64,000 nucleotides of DNA, taken from assembly GCA_045657625.1 (NCBI GenBank), contig JAZOTM010000012.1:27567-91566 (forward strand), in the 5' to 3' direction. Below the pieces are notes generated by a model. It saw nothing but the letters and a program-made list of their open reading frames with translations, did no database searches and was not told the DNA's origin. Position 1 is the first letter of the stretch. Each line of letters begins with the position of its first letter. Source of the DNA: JAZOTM01 sp045657625. GTDB taxonomy: Bacteria > Bacillota > Clostridia > Lachnospirales > Lachnospiraceae. The translations under genes and the position numbers were made by a program. Below are positions 34,299-43,020 of the stretch, one piece after another.

Positions 34299-35141
34299 TT
34301 ATTTGATAGCTCTTCCATCTCTACGTCTTACGATTAACTTGTTAGAAGCTTTCTTCTTCTTACGTGTCTTAAGACCAAGAGCCGGCTTGCCCCAAGGTGT
34401 GCATGGGCCTGGACGTCCAACCGGTGCCTTACCCTCACCACCACCGTGTGGATGGTCATTCGGGTTCATAACAGAACCGCGAACTGTAGGTCTGATACCC
34501 ATGTGACGCTTACGTCCTGCTTTACCAATCTTAACAAGGTTGTGATCACCATTTCCGAGAACACCAACAGTTGCTCTGCAGTTGATTGGAACCATTCTCA
34601 TTTCACCTGAAGGAAGACGAAGTGTTGCGTATTTTCCTTCTTTAGCCATTAACTGAGCTGCTAAACCAGCAGAACGAACTAACTGTCCACCCTTACCAGC
34701 ATATAACTCAATGTTGTGTACCTGAGTACCTACAGGAATGTTCGCAAGTGGTAAGCAGTTACCAACACGAACTTCTGCGTTTGCACCGTTCATAACAGTC
34801 ATTCCGTCTGTTAATCCTTCCGGAGCAAGGATGTATGCTTTTTCACCATCTGCATAGCAGATTAAAGCGATATTTGCTGTTCTGTTTGGATCGTATTCGA
34901 TACCAATAACCTTTGCAGGAATATCATCTTTTCTTCTCTTGAAGTCGATGATTCTGTATTTCTGTCTGTTTCCACCACCCTGGTGTCTTACAGTGATTTT
35001 ACCCTGATTGTTACGTCCAGAATTTTTCTTCTTAGAAGCAAGTAAATACTTCTCAGGAGTTGACTTTGTGATTTCAGAGAAATCAGATCCAGTCATGTTT
35101 CTTCTGGAAGGGGTATATGGGTTATATGTCTTAATTCCCAT
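34299..35141 (-). CDS. rplB: Large ribosomal subunit protein L2
   Basis: A 280-residue L2: MGIKTYNPYTPSRRNMTGSD at the start and GVVMNPVDHPHGGGEG-type sequence near the catalytic-centre loop (here VRGSVMNPNDHPHGGGEG). It is essential for subunit association. Confidence 0.97.
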   Translation of the reverse strand: MGIKTYNPYTPSRRNMTGSDFSEITKSTPEKYLLASKKKNSGRNNQGKITVRHQGGGNRQKYRIIDFKRRKDDIPAKVIGIEYDPNRTANIALICYADGEKAYILAPEGLTDGMTVMNGANAEVRVGNCLPLANIPVGTQVHNIELYAGKGGQLVRSAGLAAQLMAKEGKYATLRLPSGEMRMVPINCRATVGVLGNGDHNLVKIGKAGRKRHMGIRPTVRGSVMNPNDHPHGGGEGKAPVGRPGPCTPWGKPALGLKTRKKKKASNKLIVRRRDGRAIK

Positions 35142-35215
35142 TTTCTTTCTCCTTTCAATACGGATGTTTCTTATCGCACTTTACTGTGCATAGTTTGTAG
35201 CCAATGGGCTATCTT

Positions 35216-35515
35216 TTATAAACCAGCGAAAATTTCGATATCTTTGCTGTCTGCTGTTAACTGAACAATTGCTTTCTTGGTCTTTGCAGTCTTTCCAACT
35301 ACATAACCGCGTCTCTTGCTCTTTCCTTCGCAGTTCATTGTGTTAACTTTTTCTACCTTAACACCATCGAACATTTTCTCTACTGCTTCTTTAATCATGG
35401 TCTTGTTTGCTTCCGGATGTACTAAGAATGTGTACTTCTTTTCTGCATTTAATTCCATAGATTTTTCTGTAACAACTGGTTTGAGGATTACGTCATAATA
35501 TTGTACGTTTGCCAT
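35216..35515 (-). CDS. rplW: Large ribosomal subunit protein L23
   Basis: A 99-residue L23 at the exit of the peptide tunnel: YYDVILKPVVTEKSMEL and NTMNCEGKSKRRGYVVGK. Starts one base from the rplD stop. Confidence 0.97.
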   Translation of the reverse strand: MANVQYYDVILKPVVTEKSMELNAEKKYTFLVHPEANKTMIKEAVEKMFDGVKVEKVNTMNCEGKSKRRGYVVGKTAKTKKAIVQLTADSKDIEIFAGL

Positions 35516-36135
35516 TATGCATACACCTCCTCGATGTTCTTAACAGCGTCCTGAGTAAGAACTACTGTGTTATATTTCAAAATATCATATACATTGATTG
35601 TATTTGTAGAAGCTGTCTTTACAGTTGGGATGTTTCTCGCAGAAAGCACTACATTCTGATCATTGTCAGCAAGTACTACAAGAGCCTTCTCAACTTTAAG
35701 GTTATTCATAACCTCAGCAAACTTCTTTGTCTTAACTTCATCAAGTTTTAATTCATCAACAACAATTAATTTGTTTTCCTGAACTCTTGATGTAAGAACT
35801 GACTTCAAAGCAGCTCTCTTTTCTTTCTTATTAAGTTTGAAAGAATAATCTCTTGGAGTTGGAGCAAATACAACTCCACCACCTGTCCACTGTGGAGATG
35901 TTGTAGAACGGTGTCTTGCATGACCTGTTCCCTTCTGTCTCCATGGTTTTCTTCCGCCACCAGATACTTCAGAACGAGTCTTTGCCTTCTGTGTACCCTG
36001 ACGATTGTTTGCAAGCTGCTGAACTACTGCCATATGTACAAGATGTTCATTTACTTCAACACCGAAAATAGCATCGTTTAAGTCTAAGCTGCCTACTTCT
36101 TTGCCTTCCATATTATAAACAGATACTTTAGCCAT
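35515..36135 (-). CDS. rplD: Large ribosomal subunit protein L4
   Basis: A 206-residue L4 with the tunnel loop GGGRKPWRQKGTGHARHRST-type sequence near 65-85. In some bacteria L4 represses its own S10 operon by binding the leader RNA; the structured leader at 37235-37461 is a candidate target here. Confidence 0.97.
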   Translation of the reverse strand: MAKVSVYNMEGKEVGSLDLNDAIFGVEVNEHLVHMAVVQQLANNRQGTQKAKTRSEVSGGGRKPWRQKGTGHARHRSTTSPQWTGGGVVFAPTPRDYSFKLNKKEKRAALKSVLTSRVQENKLIVVDELKLDEVKTKKFAEVMNNLKVEKALVVLADNDQNVVLSARNIPTVKTASTNTINVYDILKYNTVVLTQDAVKNIEEVYA

Positions 36136-36164
36136 CTGTATGGTCCTCCTTTCCTAAACAAGCA

Positions 36165-36842
36165 CTATGCCTTAACTGTTTCTTTGATTGTTACTAATGA
36201 TTTCTTAGGTCCTGGAACTGCACCCTTTACAAGTAAAAGGTTGTTCTCAGCATCTACCTTAACTACTTCCAAATTCTGAACAGTAACCTTTACAGATCCC
36301 ATATGTCCAGGCATTCCTTTTCCCTTGAATACACGGCTTGGAGTTGAGCAAGAACCATTGGAACCCTGATGGCGATGGAATTTAGAACCATGAGCCATAG
36401 GTCCTCTGTGCTGACCTAATCTCTTGATAGCGCCCTGGAAACCTTTACCTTTTGAAATAGCTGTAGCGTCAATCTTGTCACCTTCTGCAAAGATATCTGC
36501 TTTGATTTCCTGTGCAAGAGTATACTCTTCTGCATTTTCAAATCTGAACTCGCGAACAAACTTCTTGTTTGATACGCCAGCCTTAGCAAAATGTCCTGCT
36601 TCTGGCTTGTTAACGCCATGGCTACGATAAACTGTTTTCTTTCCGTTGGCATCTTTGTTAACTACTTTTTCTTTTGCGTCAACAAAACCAACCTGAACTG
36701 CACTGTATCCATCGTTTTCTACTGTCTTTACCTGAGTAACGACACATGGACCAGCCTGTAATACTGTAACAGGAACCAAAGTTCCGTCAGCATTGAAGAT
36801 TTGAGTCATTCCGACTTTTGTTGCTAAAATAGCTTTCTTCAT
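36165..36842 (-). CDS. rplC: Large ribosomal subunit protein L3
   Basis: A 225-residue L3: MKKAILATKVGMTQIFNADG at the start, and the W-finger-like loop GPMAHGSKFHRHQGS near the peptidyl transferase centre. Normal length. Confidence 0.97.
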   Translation of the reverse strand: MKKAILATKVGMTQIFNADGTLVPVTVLQAGPCVVTQVKTVENDGYSAVQVGFVDAKEKVVNKDANGKKTVYRSHGVNKPEAGHFAKAGVSNKKFVREFRFENAEEYTLAQEIKADIFAEGDKIDATAISKGKGFQGAIKRLGQHRGPMAHGSKFHRHQGSNGSCSTPSRVFKGKGMPGHMGSVKVTVQNLEVVKVDAENNLLLVKGAVPGPKKSLVTIKETVKA

Positions 36843-36913
36843 TTTTTCCTCCTTGTTCTACAGCGGAACGGTGCATGTTGCTCCGTTCATCCTAGAAGTA
36901 ATTTCTAGGAGTA

Positions 36914-37234
36914 TTATTTGTTGTCTTTCATTTTGATATCGATGTAAACACCAGCCGGCATCTCTAAACGAGATAAAGCATCCACAGTCTTCTGTGTCGG
37001 TGCAATGATATCGATGAGTCTCTTATGAGTTCTCTGTTCGAACTGTTCTCTAGAGTCTTTGTACTTGTGAACCGCTCTTAAGATTGTAACAACTTCCTTC
37101 TTTGTTGGAAGTGGTACAGGACCGCTCACCTGTGCTCCGTTTTTCTTCACAGTCTCGATGATTTTCTTAGCTGATGAATCTACTAATGTATGATCATAAG
37201 CTTTGAGTGTGATTCTCATTGTTTGACTTGCCAT
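36914..37234 (-). CDS. rpsJ: Small ribosomal subunit protein S10
   Basis: A 106-residue S10: MRITLKAYDHTLVDSSAKKI at the start and GPVPLPTKKEVVTILRAVHK next. It is the first gene of the superoperon here; no rpsL, rpsG, fusA or tuf lies upstream. S10 also binds NusB in antitermination. AGGAGG precedes the ATG. Confidence 0.97.
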   Translation of the reverse strand: MASQTMRITLKAYDHTLVDSSAKKIIETVKKNGAQVSGPVPLPTKKEVVTILRAVHKYKDSREQFEQRTHKRLIDIIAPTQKTVDALSRLEMPAGVYIDIKMKDNK

Positions 37235-37461
37235 AAAAAAAGCCGCCTCCTTTTCGCACTTTCATTCAGTACGACAAGTGGTGACTGTACACTTCTCCGT
37301 GTGTGTCCTAAAAGTTCTCACACGCAGTTTCTACTTCTTCTAGTTGTAGACCATATTCGTACAGTGACTTGTCGTCAGTTTCCTAACTTGACATTCGCTC
37401 CACGGAAAACCTACCAATTACGGTAGCAACCTCACGCTTCATAGCTATCAATGCCACAGCA
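37235..37461 (-). promoter_or_regulatory. Structured 5' leader of the S10 operon
   Basis: The leader of about 225 nt has a long-range stem: ACGACAAGT...ACTGTAC (37375-37359) pairs with its complement (37290-37271), with a small internal loop. It encloses a hairpin CGTGTG/CACACG (near 37298-37324) and a smaller one, giving a three-way junction. A separate hairpin CTACC/GGTAG (37411-37426) lies near the start. This is the expected place for ribosomal-protein autoregulation, possibly by L4, but I do not recognise a described family. Confidence 0.5.
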
Positions 37462-37467
37462 AAAATT

Positions 37468-37496
37468 ATGATACAACATTTTTTCTTTTTTTGCAA
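37468..37496 (-). promoter_or_regulatory. Promoter of the S10-spc-alpha superoperon
   Basis: On the minus strand TTGCAA (37496-37491), a 17-base A-rich spacer and TATCAT (37473-37468). An A/T-rich stretch upstream (37497-37530) could act as an UP element for the alpha C-terminal domain. Confidence 0.6.
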
Positions 37497-37569
37497 GTTC
37501 TTATTGTATTTTTTGAGATACAATCCATTCTTTCTTTTCCAATCCGCATTTTATCCTATTTCCGGTTTC

Positions 37570-37598
37570 TTGACGTCCTTTTTTCTTCCTTATATAAT
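37570..37598 (+). promoter_or_regulatory. Promoter of the RlmI-like methyltransferase gene
   Basis: TTGACG (37570-37575), 17 bases, TATAAT (37593-37598), about 65 bases before the ATG at 37663. Confidence 0.7.
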
Positions 37599-37662
37599 AG
37601 GTAGAAACTTCTCTCATTATTATGTGGAGAACAGGCAATACAGATAGAAAAGGAATAAAATT

Positions 37663-38520
37663 ATGTGGATAGCAAATGAATGGAAGGACTATGAAGTCCT
37701 GGACTGCTCCAACGGTGAAAAATTAGAGCGTTGGGGTAATTATATACTAAGAAGACCGGATCCACAAGTTATTTGGGACACACCCCAAGGGAAACAGTGG
37801 AACAAATTAAACGGTCATTACCATCGTAGCAACAAAGGTGGTGGCGATTGGGAATTTTTCGATCTTCCGGAACAATGGAGCATTCAATACAAAGATTTAA
37901 CTTTCCAATTAAAACCATTCAAGTTCAAACATACCGGATTATTCCCGGAGCAAGCAGTAAACTGGGAATGGTGCAGTGAAAAAATTCGCAATGCAGGTAG
38001 ACCTGTAAAAGTGTTAAATCTTTTTGCCTATACCGGCGGTGCTACTTTAGCTGCTGCTGCAGCCGGCGCCAGCGTCACTCACGTAGATGCCTCCAAGGGA
38101 ATGGTTTCCTGGGCAAAAGAAAACGCTGCCTCCAGCGGTCTCAGTGAAGCACCTATCCGTTGGTTGGTAGATGACTGTGTGAAATTTGTTGAACGTGAGA
38201 TACGCCGCGGCAATCATTACGATGCCATTATTATGGATCCTCCTTCTTATGGAAGAGGTCCAAAGGGCGAAATCTGGAAAATCGAAGATTCCGTATATGG
38301 TTTAATCCAACTTTGTGCACAACTTTTAACTCCGGAACCTTTATTTTTCTTAATCAACTCTTATACTACCGGTTTACAACCAGCCGTATTAAACTACATG
38401 CTTTCTACTGTCTTAAAACAATACAAAGGCACCGTAGAAGCAGAAGAAATCGGCTTGCCTGTTACACAAACCGGTTTGGTGCTCCCATGCGGTGCCTCCG
38501 GACGTTTCAGTTTGAATTAA
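37663..38520 (+). CDS. Class I SAM-dependent methyltransferase, RlmI/RlmK-like rRNA methylase family
   Basis: A 285-residue protein with a basic N-terminal region (about 1-100) and a Rossmann methyltransferase domain: NLFAYTGGATLAAAAAGA (SAM loop), VDASKGMVSWAKENA, then DPPSYGRGPKGEIW, the (D/N)PPxY-type catalytic motif followed by the GRG pattern of this family. It lacks the N-terminal PUA domain of RlmI. AAAGGA precedes the ATG. It probably methylates a 23S rRNA base (m5C type). The last 4 bases overlap the end of the convergent gene. Confidence 0.8.
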   Translation: MWIANEWKDYEVLDCSNGEKLERWGNYILRRPDPQVIWDTPQGKQWNKLNGHYHRSNKGGGDWEFFDLPEQWSIQYKDLTFQLKPFKFKHTGLFPEQAVNWEWCSEKIRNAGRPVKVLNLFAYTGGATLAAAAAGASVTHVDASKGMVSWAKENAASSGLSEAPIRWLVDDCVKFVEREIRRGNHYDAIIMDPPSYGRGPKGEIWKIEDSVYGLIQLCAQLLTPEPLFFLINSYTTGLQPAVLNYMLSTVLKQYKGTVEAEEIGLPVTQTGLVLPCGASGRFSLN

Positions 38521-39800
38521 TTTTCATCATCTTCTTCCGCGTGAATTTGCTCCGGCATTTTTACGCGGATAGAAAGAATACTATTATTTTCCATAACTTC
38601 TACACGAAGGACAATTCCTTCCTCCGTGATTACTTCTTCGCCTTCTTCCGGCAAATGATCTAACTGTTCCATTAAGAAACCGGCAATCGTATCGGACTCT
38701 TCAGAATCTAAAGTAATGTCCAACTCTTTACACACATCCTCTAAATTAGCCATACCAAGAATCAAATACTCACGCTCATTGATTTCCAGAATATCCTCTT
38801 CCTCATTTTCATCGTACTCATCATGAATTTCTCCAACGATTTCTTCCAGTAAGTCTTCCATGGACACCATACCTACCGTACCACCATACTCATCACAAAT
38901 GATAGCAATACTAATCGAAGAAGTTCTCATTTCCGCCATTAGTTCTGCTATATTTTTATGTTCATAGGTAAAATACGGGTCTCTCATTAATTTTCGAATG
39001 GAAAACCGATTTGTTTTTTCCAAAAAGAAGACATCCTTTGCATTAATGATTCCCACCACTTTATCGATGGAATCCTCATACACCGGCAATCTGGAATATC
39101 CGCTTTCACGGAAAATCTGCAAAAGATCCTTATAACTGCTATTCACATCTACAAAAGTCATATGAATACGCGGTACCATAACCTCTTTTACTTCTGTATC
39201 CGTAAAATCAAAAATATTGTGAATGAACTCTCTTTCTTCATCTTCAATCACTCCATTTTCCTGACTCACATCTACAATCGTTCTTAGTTCGTCTTCTGTA
39301 ATAGCATCCTTATTGTCCTTTTGTTCTACACGAAGCAGACGAAGTACAATAGACGCCAAAAAATTAACAGCTATAATCAAAGGCGTCAACACCGTCATCA
39401 AAAGTGAAATCACGGACGCATATCTCTTTGTAATCTTTTCTGCATTTAAACTTGCCATGGTCTTTGGTGTTATTTCCCCAAAAACTAAAATAAACAAAGT
39501 CAACAGTCCTGTAGCAATTCCTGCTGCATAGTTGCCAAACAAACGAATCGCCAAGGTGGTCGATAAGGAAGACGCCGATAAGTTTACAATATTATTGCCG
39601 ATTAACACAGCACTCAGTAATTTTGAAGAATCCTCGGTAATCTCCAATACTTTTTTTGCTTTTTTGTCTCCATCTTCCGCCAAAGTACGCATACGAATAC
39701 GGTTCACAGTCGTAAATGCCGTCTCTGCAGAAGAAAAAAATCCGGATAGTGCCAATAAGAGAATCAGCACAATCAATTCTATTGTGGTTTCTTGGTCCAA
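38517..39800 (-). CDS. CNNM/CorC (HlyC)-family membrane protein with CBS domains
   Basis: A 427-residue protein with a DUF21/CNNM membrane domain (about 1-185, three to four segments, with LSGFFSSAETAFTTVN and FGEITPKTMA), a tandem CBS pair (about 200-325, with MVPRIHMTFVDV and ICDEYGGTVGMVSMED) and a C-terminal CorC_HlyC domain (about 345-425). Members export Mg2+ or affect Mg2+ and Co2+ tolerance; 'haemolysin' in older names is misleading. It starts with TTG behind AAAGGGG, right after a terminator. Its stop overlaps the convergent methyltransferase by 4 bases with no terminator between. Confidence 0.88.
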   Translation of the reverse strand: MDQETTIELIVLILLLALSGFFSSAETAFTTVNRIRMRTLAEDGDKKAKKVLEITEDSSKLLSAVLIGNNIVNLSASSLSTTLAIRLFGNYAAGIATGLLTLFILVFGEITPKTMASLNAEKITKRYASVISLLMTVLTPLIIAVNFLASIVLRLLRVEQKDNKDAITEDELRTIVDVSQENGVIEDEEREFIHNIFDFTDTEVKEVMVPRIHMTFVDVNSSYKDLLQIFRESGYSRLPVYEDSIDKVVGIINAKDVFFLEKTNRFSIRKLMRDPYFTYEHKNIAELMAEMRTSSISIAIICDEYGGTVGMVSMEDLLEEIVGEIHDEYDENEEEDILEINEREYLILGMANLEDVCKELDITLDSEESDTIAGFLMEQLDHLPEEGEEVITEEGIVLRVEVMENNSILSIRVKMPEQIHAEEDDEN

Positions 39801-39847
39801 AGAAAAAATAACCCCTTTCGTCTCTACTATTCCTAATAACAGAAAAG

Positions 39848-39874
39848 CCCTACGTTATAAACTATAACGCAGGG
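39848..39874 (-). terminator. Terminator after the 86-residue membrane protein gene
   Basis: Twelve-base arms with a 3-base loop; the one mismatch is a G-U pair in the minus-strand RNA. The tail CTTTTCTGTT follows. Confidence 0.65.
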
Positions 39875-39880
39875 TATTTC

Positions 39881-40141
39881 TTATTCACTCAATGAATTAA
39901 TATAAGTATTAAAATCTGAAATGGCTGTAATATTCACATCTGTGTATTCCACTTCAGCAGTTGTGGTATCGTCAGAAGCGGTCTGTTTCTGGTATACGGA
40001 AAAACCGACCCATGCAACAAGCGCGACGCAAACTAACACCCCAAGCATTTTTTCGAGAAAAAGCATTCTCTTTTCACGTTTCATAATCTGTTTACGATTT
40101 GCTTTTTCTTTTTTGTATTTGTCTACTTTTGCCTGACTCAT
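39881..40141 (-). CDS. Small single-span membrane protein of unknown function
   Basis: 86 residues: a very basic cytoplasmic N-terminus of about 27 residues (MSQAKVDKYKKEKANRKQIM), one membrane segment (about 29-49, MLGVLVCVALVAWVGFSVY) and a short acidic outside tail rich in Thr. I recognise no family. The gene has its own TATAAT (40181-40176) and terminator, which makes it a monocistronic unit. An FtsL/DivIC-like or secretion-accessory role cannot be judged from this. Confidence 0.7.
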   Translation of the reverse strand: MSQAKVDKYKKEKANRKQIMKREKRMLFLEKMLGVLVCVALVAWVGFSVYQKQTASDDTTTAEVEYTDVNITAISDFNTYINSLSE

Positions 40142-40175
40142 TTGTCATATGCTCCTTCAATAAAATCTAAGTAGT

Positions 40176-40181
40176 ATTATA
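40176..40181 (-). promoter_or_regulatory. -10 element upstream of the 86-residue membrane protein gene
   Basis: A perfect TATAAT on the minus strand, 35 bases before the ATG; the matching -35 (TTTTCA at 17 bases) is poor. Confidence 0.35.
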
Positions 40182-40207
40182 CAAAAATTTTTACAACTTG
40201 AAAAGCA

Positions 40208-40804
40208 TTATAATAAATCTCTTCTCGCATTGGCATATCGCACTACTGCATCCACCGTTCCTTCAATGCCAAGTCTGCTGCTATTAATACACAAGTCGTA
40301 ACTTCTGGAATCTCCCCATTTTGTCTTTGCAAAATGGTTGTGATAATTTTTACGATTCTTATCATGTCGATTCATTTTTGATAATGCTTCGTCCTTAGAC
40401 AAATCATATCGTTTCATAACACGTTCTACTTTTGTATCTCGATCTCCTAAAATAAAAATGGAAATCAATCCGGGATGTCCTTTTAATGCAGCTTCGGAAC
40501 ATCTTCCAACTACAACAAAGGAGCCTCCTTCCGCTGCTTTCTTTTTGATAAATTCAAACTGCAATTCCAATAAGTTTTCCTCTATGGAATTGGTAAACCC
40601 TCTCACATGTCTGGTAGAACCAATAAATGCCTTTTTTTCGTCATACTTATGCATGCCATGCTGCACCATTTTTTCTTCCATCATATGATCCAAAAGATTT
40701 CTGTCATAAAGAGGTAATCCCAGGCGTTCAGCAACTTTCTCAGCCACTTCGTGACCACCGCTTCCAAATTCACGTCCGATTGAAATTATAATTTGTTTTT
40801 CCAT
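40208..40804 (-). CDS. Cytidylate kinase-like family protein
   Basis: A 198-residue P-loop protein beginning MEKQIIISIGREFGSGGHEV; the modified Walker A is GREFGSGGHEV and differs from that of true CMP kinases (GPxGxGKS). It has the YDRNLLDHM segment of the Cytidylate_kin2 family. The biological substrate of this family is not established. It lies downstream of the ion permease gene in the same direction. Confidence 0.8.
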   Translation of the reverse strand: MEKQIIISIGREFGSGGHEVAEKVAERLGLPLYDRNLLDHMMEEKMVQHGMHKYDEKKAFIGSTRHVRGFTNSIEENLLELQFEFIKKKAAEGGSFVVVGRCSEAALKGHPGLISIFILGDRDTKVERVMKRYDLSKDEALSKMNRHDKNRKNYHNHFAKTKWGDSRSYDLCINSSRLGIEGTVDAVVRYANARRDLL

Positions 40805-40909
40805 AACTTCCAGCCCCCTTATCTTTTCTAGTAACTTTATTGTACCATTTTCTCGGTATTTATGGGTTTGATATTATGCCTTATATCAAAATGCAAACCA
40901 ATGACGCTC

Positions 40910-42262
40910 TTAACAATAACGTACAAAAATCATAATCATAGAAATCGTGACAACAATAATCGCAGCCGGTGCAGAACGTTTACAATATTCACCCCATCCT
41001 ATCGGATAACCGCTTTTTGCTGCTACAGAAGTACCAACTACGTTTGCAGAAGCACCAATCGGAGTAGCGCTTCCTCCGATATCCGTACCCATAGAAAGAG
41101 CCCATGCTAAAGTTTCCAAATCTACTCCCTGTGTGGCCGCCAAACTCTTAATAACCGGAATCATTGTGGCTGCAAATGGAATATTGTCTACAAAAGCACT
41201 GGCAATCGCAGATACCCAGATTACGATAGCTACCATCAGTCGAATATTTCCCTGACTCACTTCTCCAATAAATTCTGCGATAATCTCCAATACGCCGGTT
41301 TGCTCCAAACCGCCTACTACCACAAATAAGCCAATAAAGAATAATACTGTTTTATAATCTACCTTTTTTAACAAATCCACAGCCGTCTTCCAAGATGTCA
41401 CTAAAGTCACAAGTGCAATCACCCCACCTATAAAAGCAACCGTCAATCCTGTTTGTGCATGTGTAACGAGCATAACGACTGCACAGGCGAAAATCACACA
41501 ACTTACTGCAAATCCTTTTTTATCTACAATCGCATCCTTTGGCTCCGGCATTGCAGAGATATCTACCTCACCTGCGCCCACCGTCAATTCTTTTCTATAT
41601 GCAAAATAAAAATAAGCAATAATAAAGAAGAATGACACCAAAGCAATGAGACCTGTATTTGTCAAAAACTGTCCAAAAGAATATCCCAAGGATGTTCCAA
41701 TGATAATGTTTGGAGGATCACCACACATGGTTGCAGATCCACCCAAGTTTGCACAGAAAATCTCCGATAAAATCATAGGTACCGGATTAAACTTTAATAG
41801 TTGTGCCAATTCCACTGTTACTGCGGCTAAAAACAAAATAACCGTGATACTGTCAATAAACATCGCTAAAATTGTAGACAATACCATAAACATCAGGAAA
41901 AGTGGAATGGTCTTGTATTGTACCATTTTTGCAAGGCGCATACATAGCCAACGGAAAAATCCAACTGCTGCCATACCTTCCACCATCACCATCATACCGG
42001 CAATGAAAATAATCGTAGCCCAGTTAATTCCTTCCGAAGCCGTTTCGCTTCCCTGTGTATACCAAAAATCTAAGGTAAATATGCTCTTAATATTCATGGT
42101 GTTCCAAAAAGCATCTGCACTGTGCATTGCAAAGCCAAACACAAACACGCATGTTAATAAAGCGCATGCCAGTGTCACAATATGTCGTTCAATCTTATCT
42201 AAAACGATCGATACAAACATAACAATAAAAATGATCACTGCTAAAATTTGTGCGATTGACAT
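40910..42262 (-). CDS. ArsB/NhaD (ion transporter superfamily) permease
   Basis: A 450-residue integral membrane protein with about eleven hydrophobic segments arranged as two inverted halves, each with the superfamily hairpin motif: CGDPPNIIIGTSLG in the first half and GGSATPIGASANVVG in the second. Members move Na+/H+, arsenite, or dicarboxylates; the P-protein/NhaD subgroup fits best, but substrate is not readable. I chose the ATG at 42262, with AAGGAGAG upstream, over an earlier start that would include this site. Confidence 0.82.
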   Translation of the reverse strand: MSIAQILAVIIFIVMFVSIVLDKIERHIVTLACALLTCVFVFGFAMHSADAFWNTMNIKSIFTLDFWYTQGSETASEGINWATIIFIAGMMVMVEGMAAVGFFRWLCMRLAKMVQYKTIPLFLMFMVLSTILAMFIDSITVILFLAAVTVELAQLLKFNPVPMILSEIFCANLGGSATMCGDPPNIIIGTSLGYSFGQFLTNTGLIALVSFFFIIAYFYFAYRKELTVGAGEVDISAMPEPKDAIVDKKGFAVSCVIFACAVVMLVTHAQTGLTVAFIGGVIALVTLVTSWKTAVDLLKKVDYKTVLFFIGLFVVVGGLEQTGVLEIIAEFIGEVSQGNIRLMVAIVIWVSAIASAFVDNIPFAATMIPVIKSLAATQGVDLETLAWALSMGTDIGGSATPIGASANVVGTSVAAKSGYPIGWGEYCKRSAPAAIIVVTISMIMIFVRYC

Positions 42263-42389
42263 AACTATAACTCTCCTTTCATTCAATCTTCTTCATCATA
42301 ACATGATTCCTATCCAGGGGAAACGTCAATCCCATAATTTGCATAGCAATTCTATTATTTTTTTCATATAAAATCTGATATAAACACAT

Positions 42390-43001
42390 TTACAGATTTT
42401 CCCAATCGATTTTTTCATCTTTATAAAAATATTCTCGGTCTTTTTCGCCAACTTCTCTAAGTACTCTACATGGATTTCCTACCGCTACAACATTGTCCGG
42501 AATATCCTTCGTAACAATGCTTCCTGCACCAATTACCGCATTCCTTCCAATGGTAACTCCCGGTACAATCACTGTATTTGCACCAATCCAAACATTATCT
42601 CCGATATGTACATCCTTATTGTACTGATATCCTTTTCCGCGGAGTCCTGCTTCTATAGGATGATTGGCTGTGGCCACAGTTACATTCGGCCCAAACATAA
42701 CACAATCTCCCACGTAAATATGACCATCATCTACCAGTGTTAAATTAAAATTTGCATAAACACGGTTTCCAAAATGTACATGATGTCCTCCCCAATTTGC
42801 GCGAAACGGCAATTCGATATAGCAATCATCTCCGCATTCTGCAAACACTTCCTTCATGTAAGCTTCCTTTTCCTTTACCTGCGAGGGCAATAATTTATTG
42901 AACTCCCACAATTTGTCCTGATAAGGAAACTGTTCTGCCATAATCTCCTCCGCTGATGGATTGTATAGCAATCCCTTCTCCATTCTCTCTTTTTCCGTCA
43001 T
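42390..43001 (-). CDS. Sugar O-acetyltransferase (maltose/galactoside acetyltransferase-like)
   Basis: A 203-residue left-handed beta-helix acyltransferase. An N-terminal Mac domain (about 1-55, MTEKERMEKGLLYNPSAEE) is followed by hexapeptide repeats, with the catalytic His in ATANHPIEA and the GDNVWIGANTVIVPGVTIG coil. I chose the ATG at 43001 with an AGAAGGAG site. It starts 20 bases after the glycosyltransferase gene, so the two may be co-transcribed and act on the same surface glycan. Confidence 0.88.
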   Translation of the reverse strand: MTEKERMEKGLLYNPSAEEIMAEQFPYQDKLWEFNKLLPSQVKEKEAYMKEVFAECGDDCYIELPFRANWGGHHVHFGNRVYANFNLTLVDDGHIYVGDCVMFGPNVTVATANHPIEAGLRGKGYQYNKDVHIGDNVWIGANTVIVPGVTIGRNAVIGAGSIVTKDIPDNVVAVGNPCRVLREVGEKDREYFYKDEKIDWENL

Positions 43002-43020
43002 CTTTCCTTCTCCTTCTTTT

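Noticed and set aside
40866..40889. Inverted repeat TTTGATAT/ATATCAAA after the ion permease gene
   Set aside because: It is A/T-only with no U-tract on the minus strand, so I did not call it a terminator.
41646..42371. Plus-strand frame of 241 codons opposite the ion permease
   Set aside because: It is the mirror of a membrane-protein gene, with no ribosome site and no recognisable domain.
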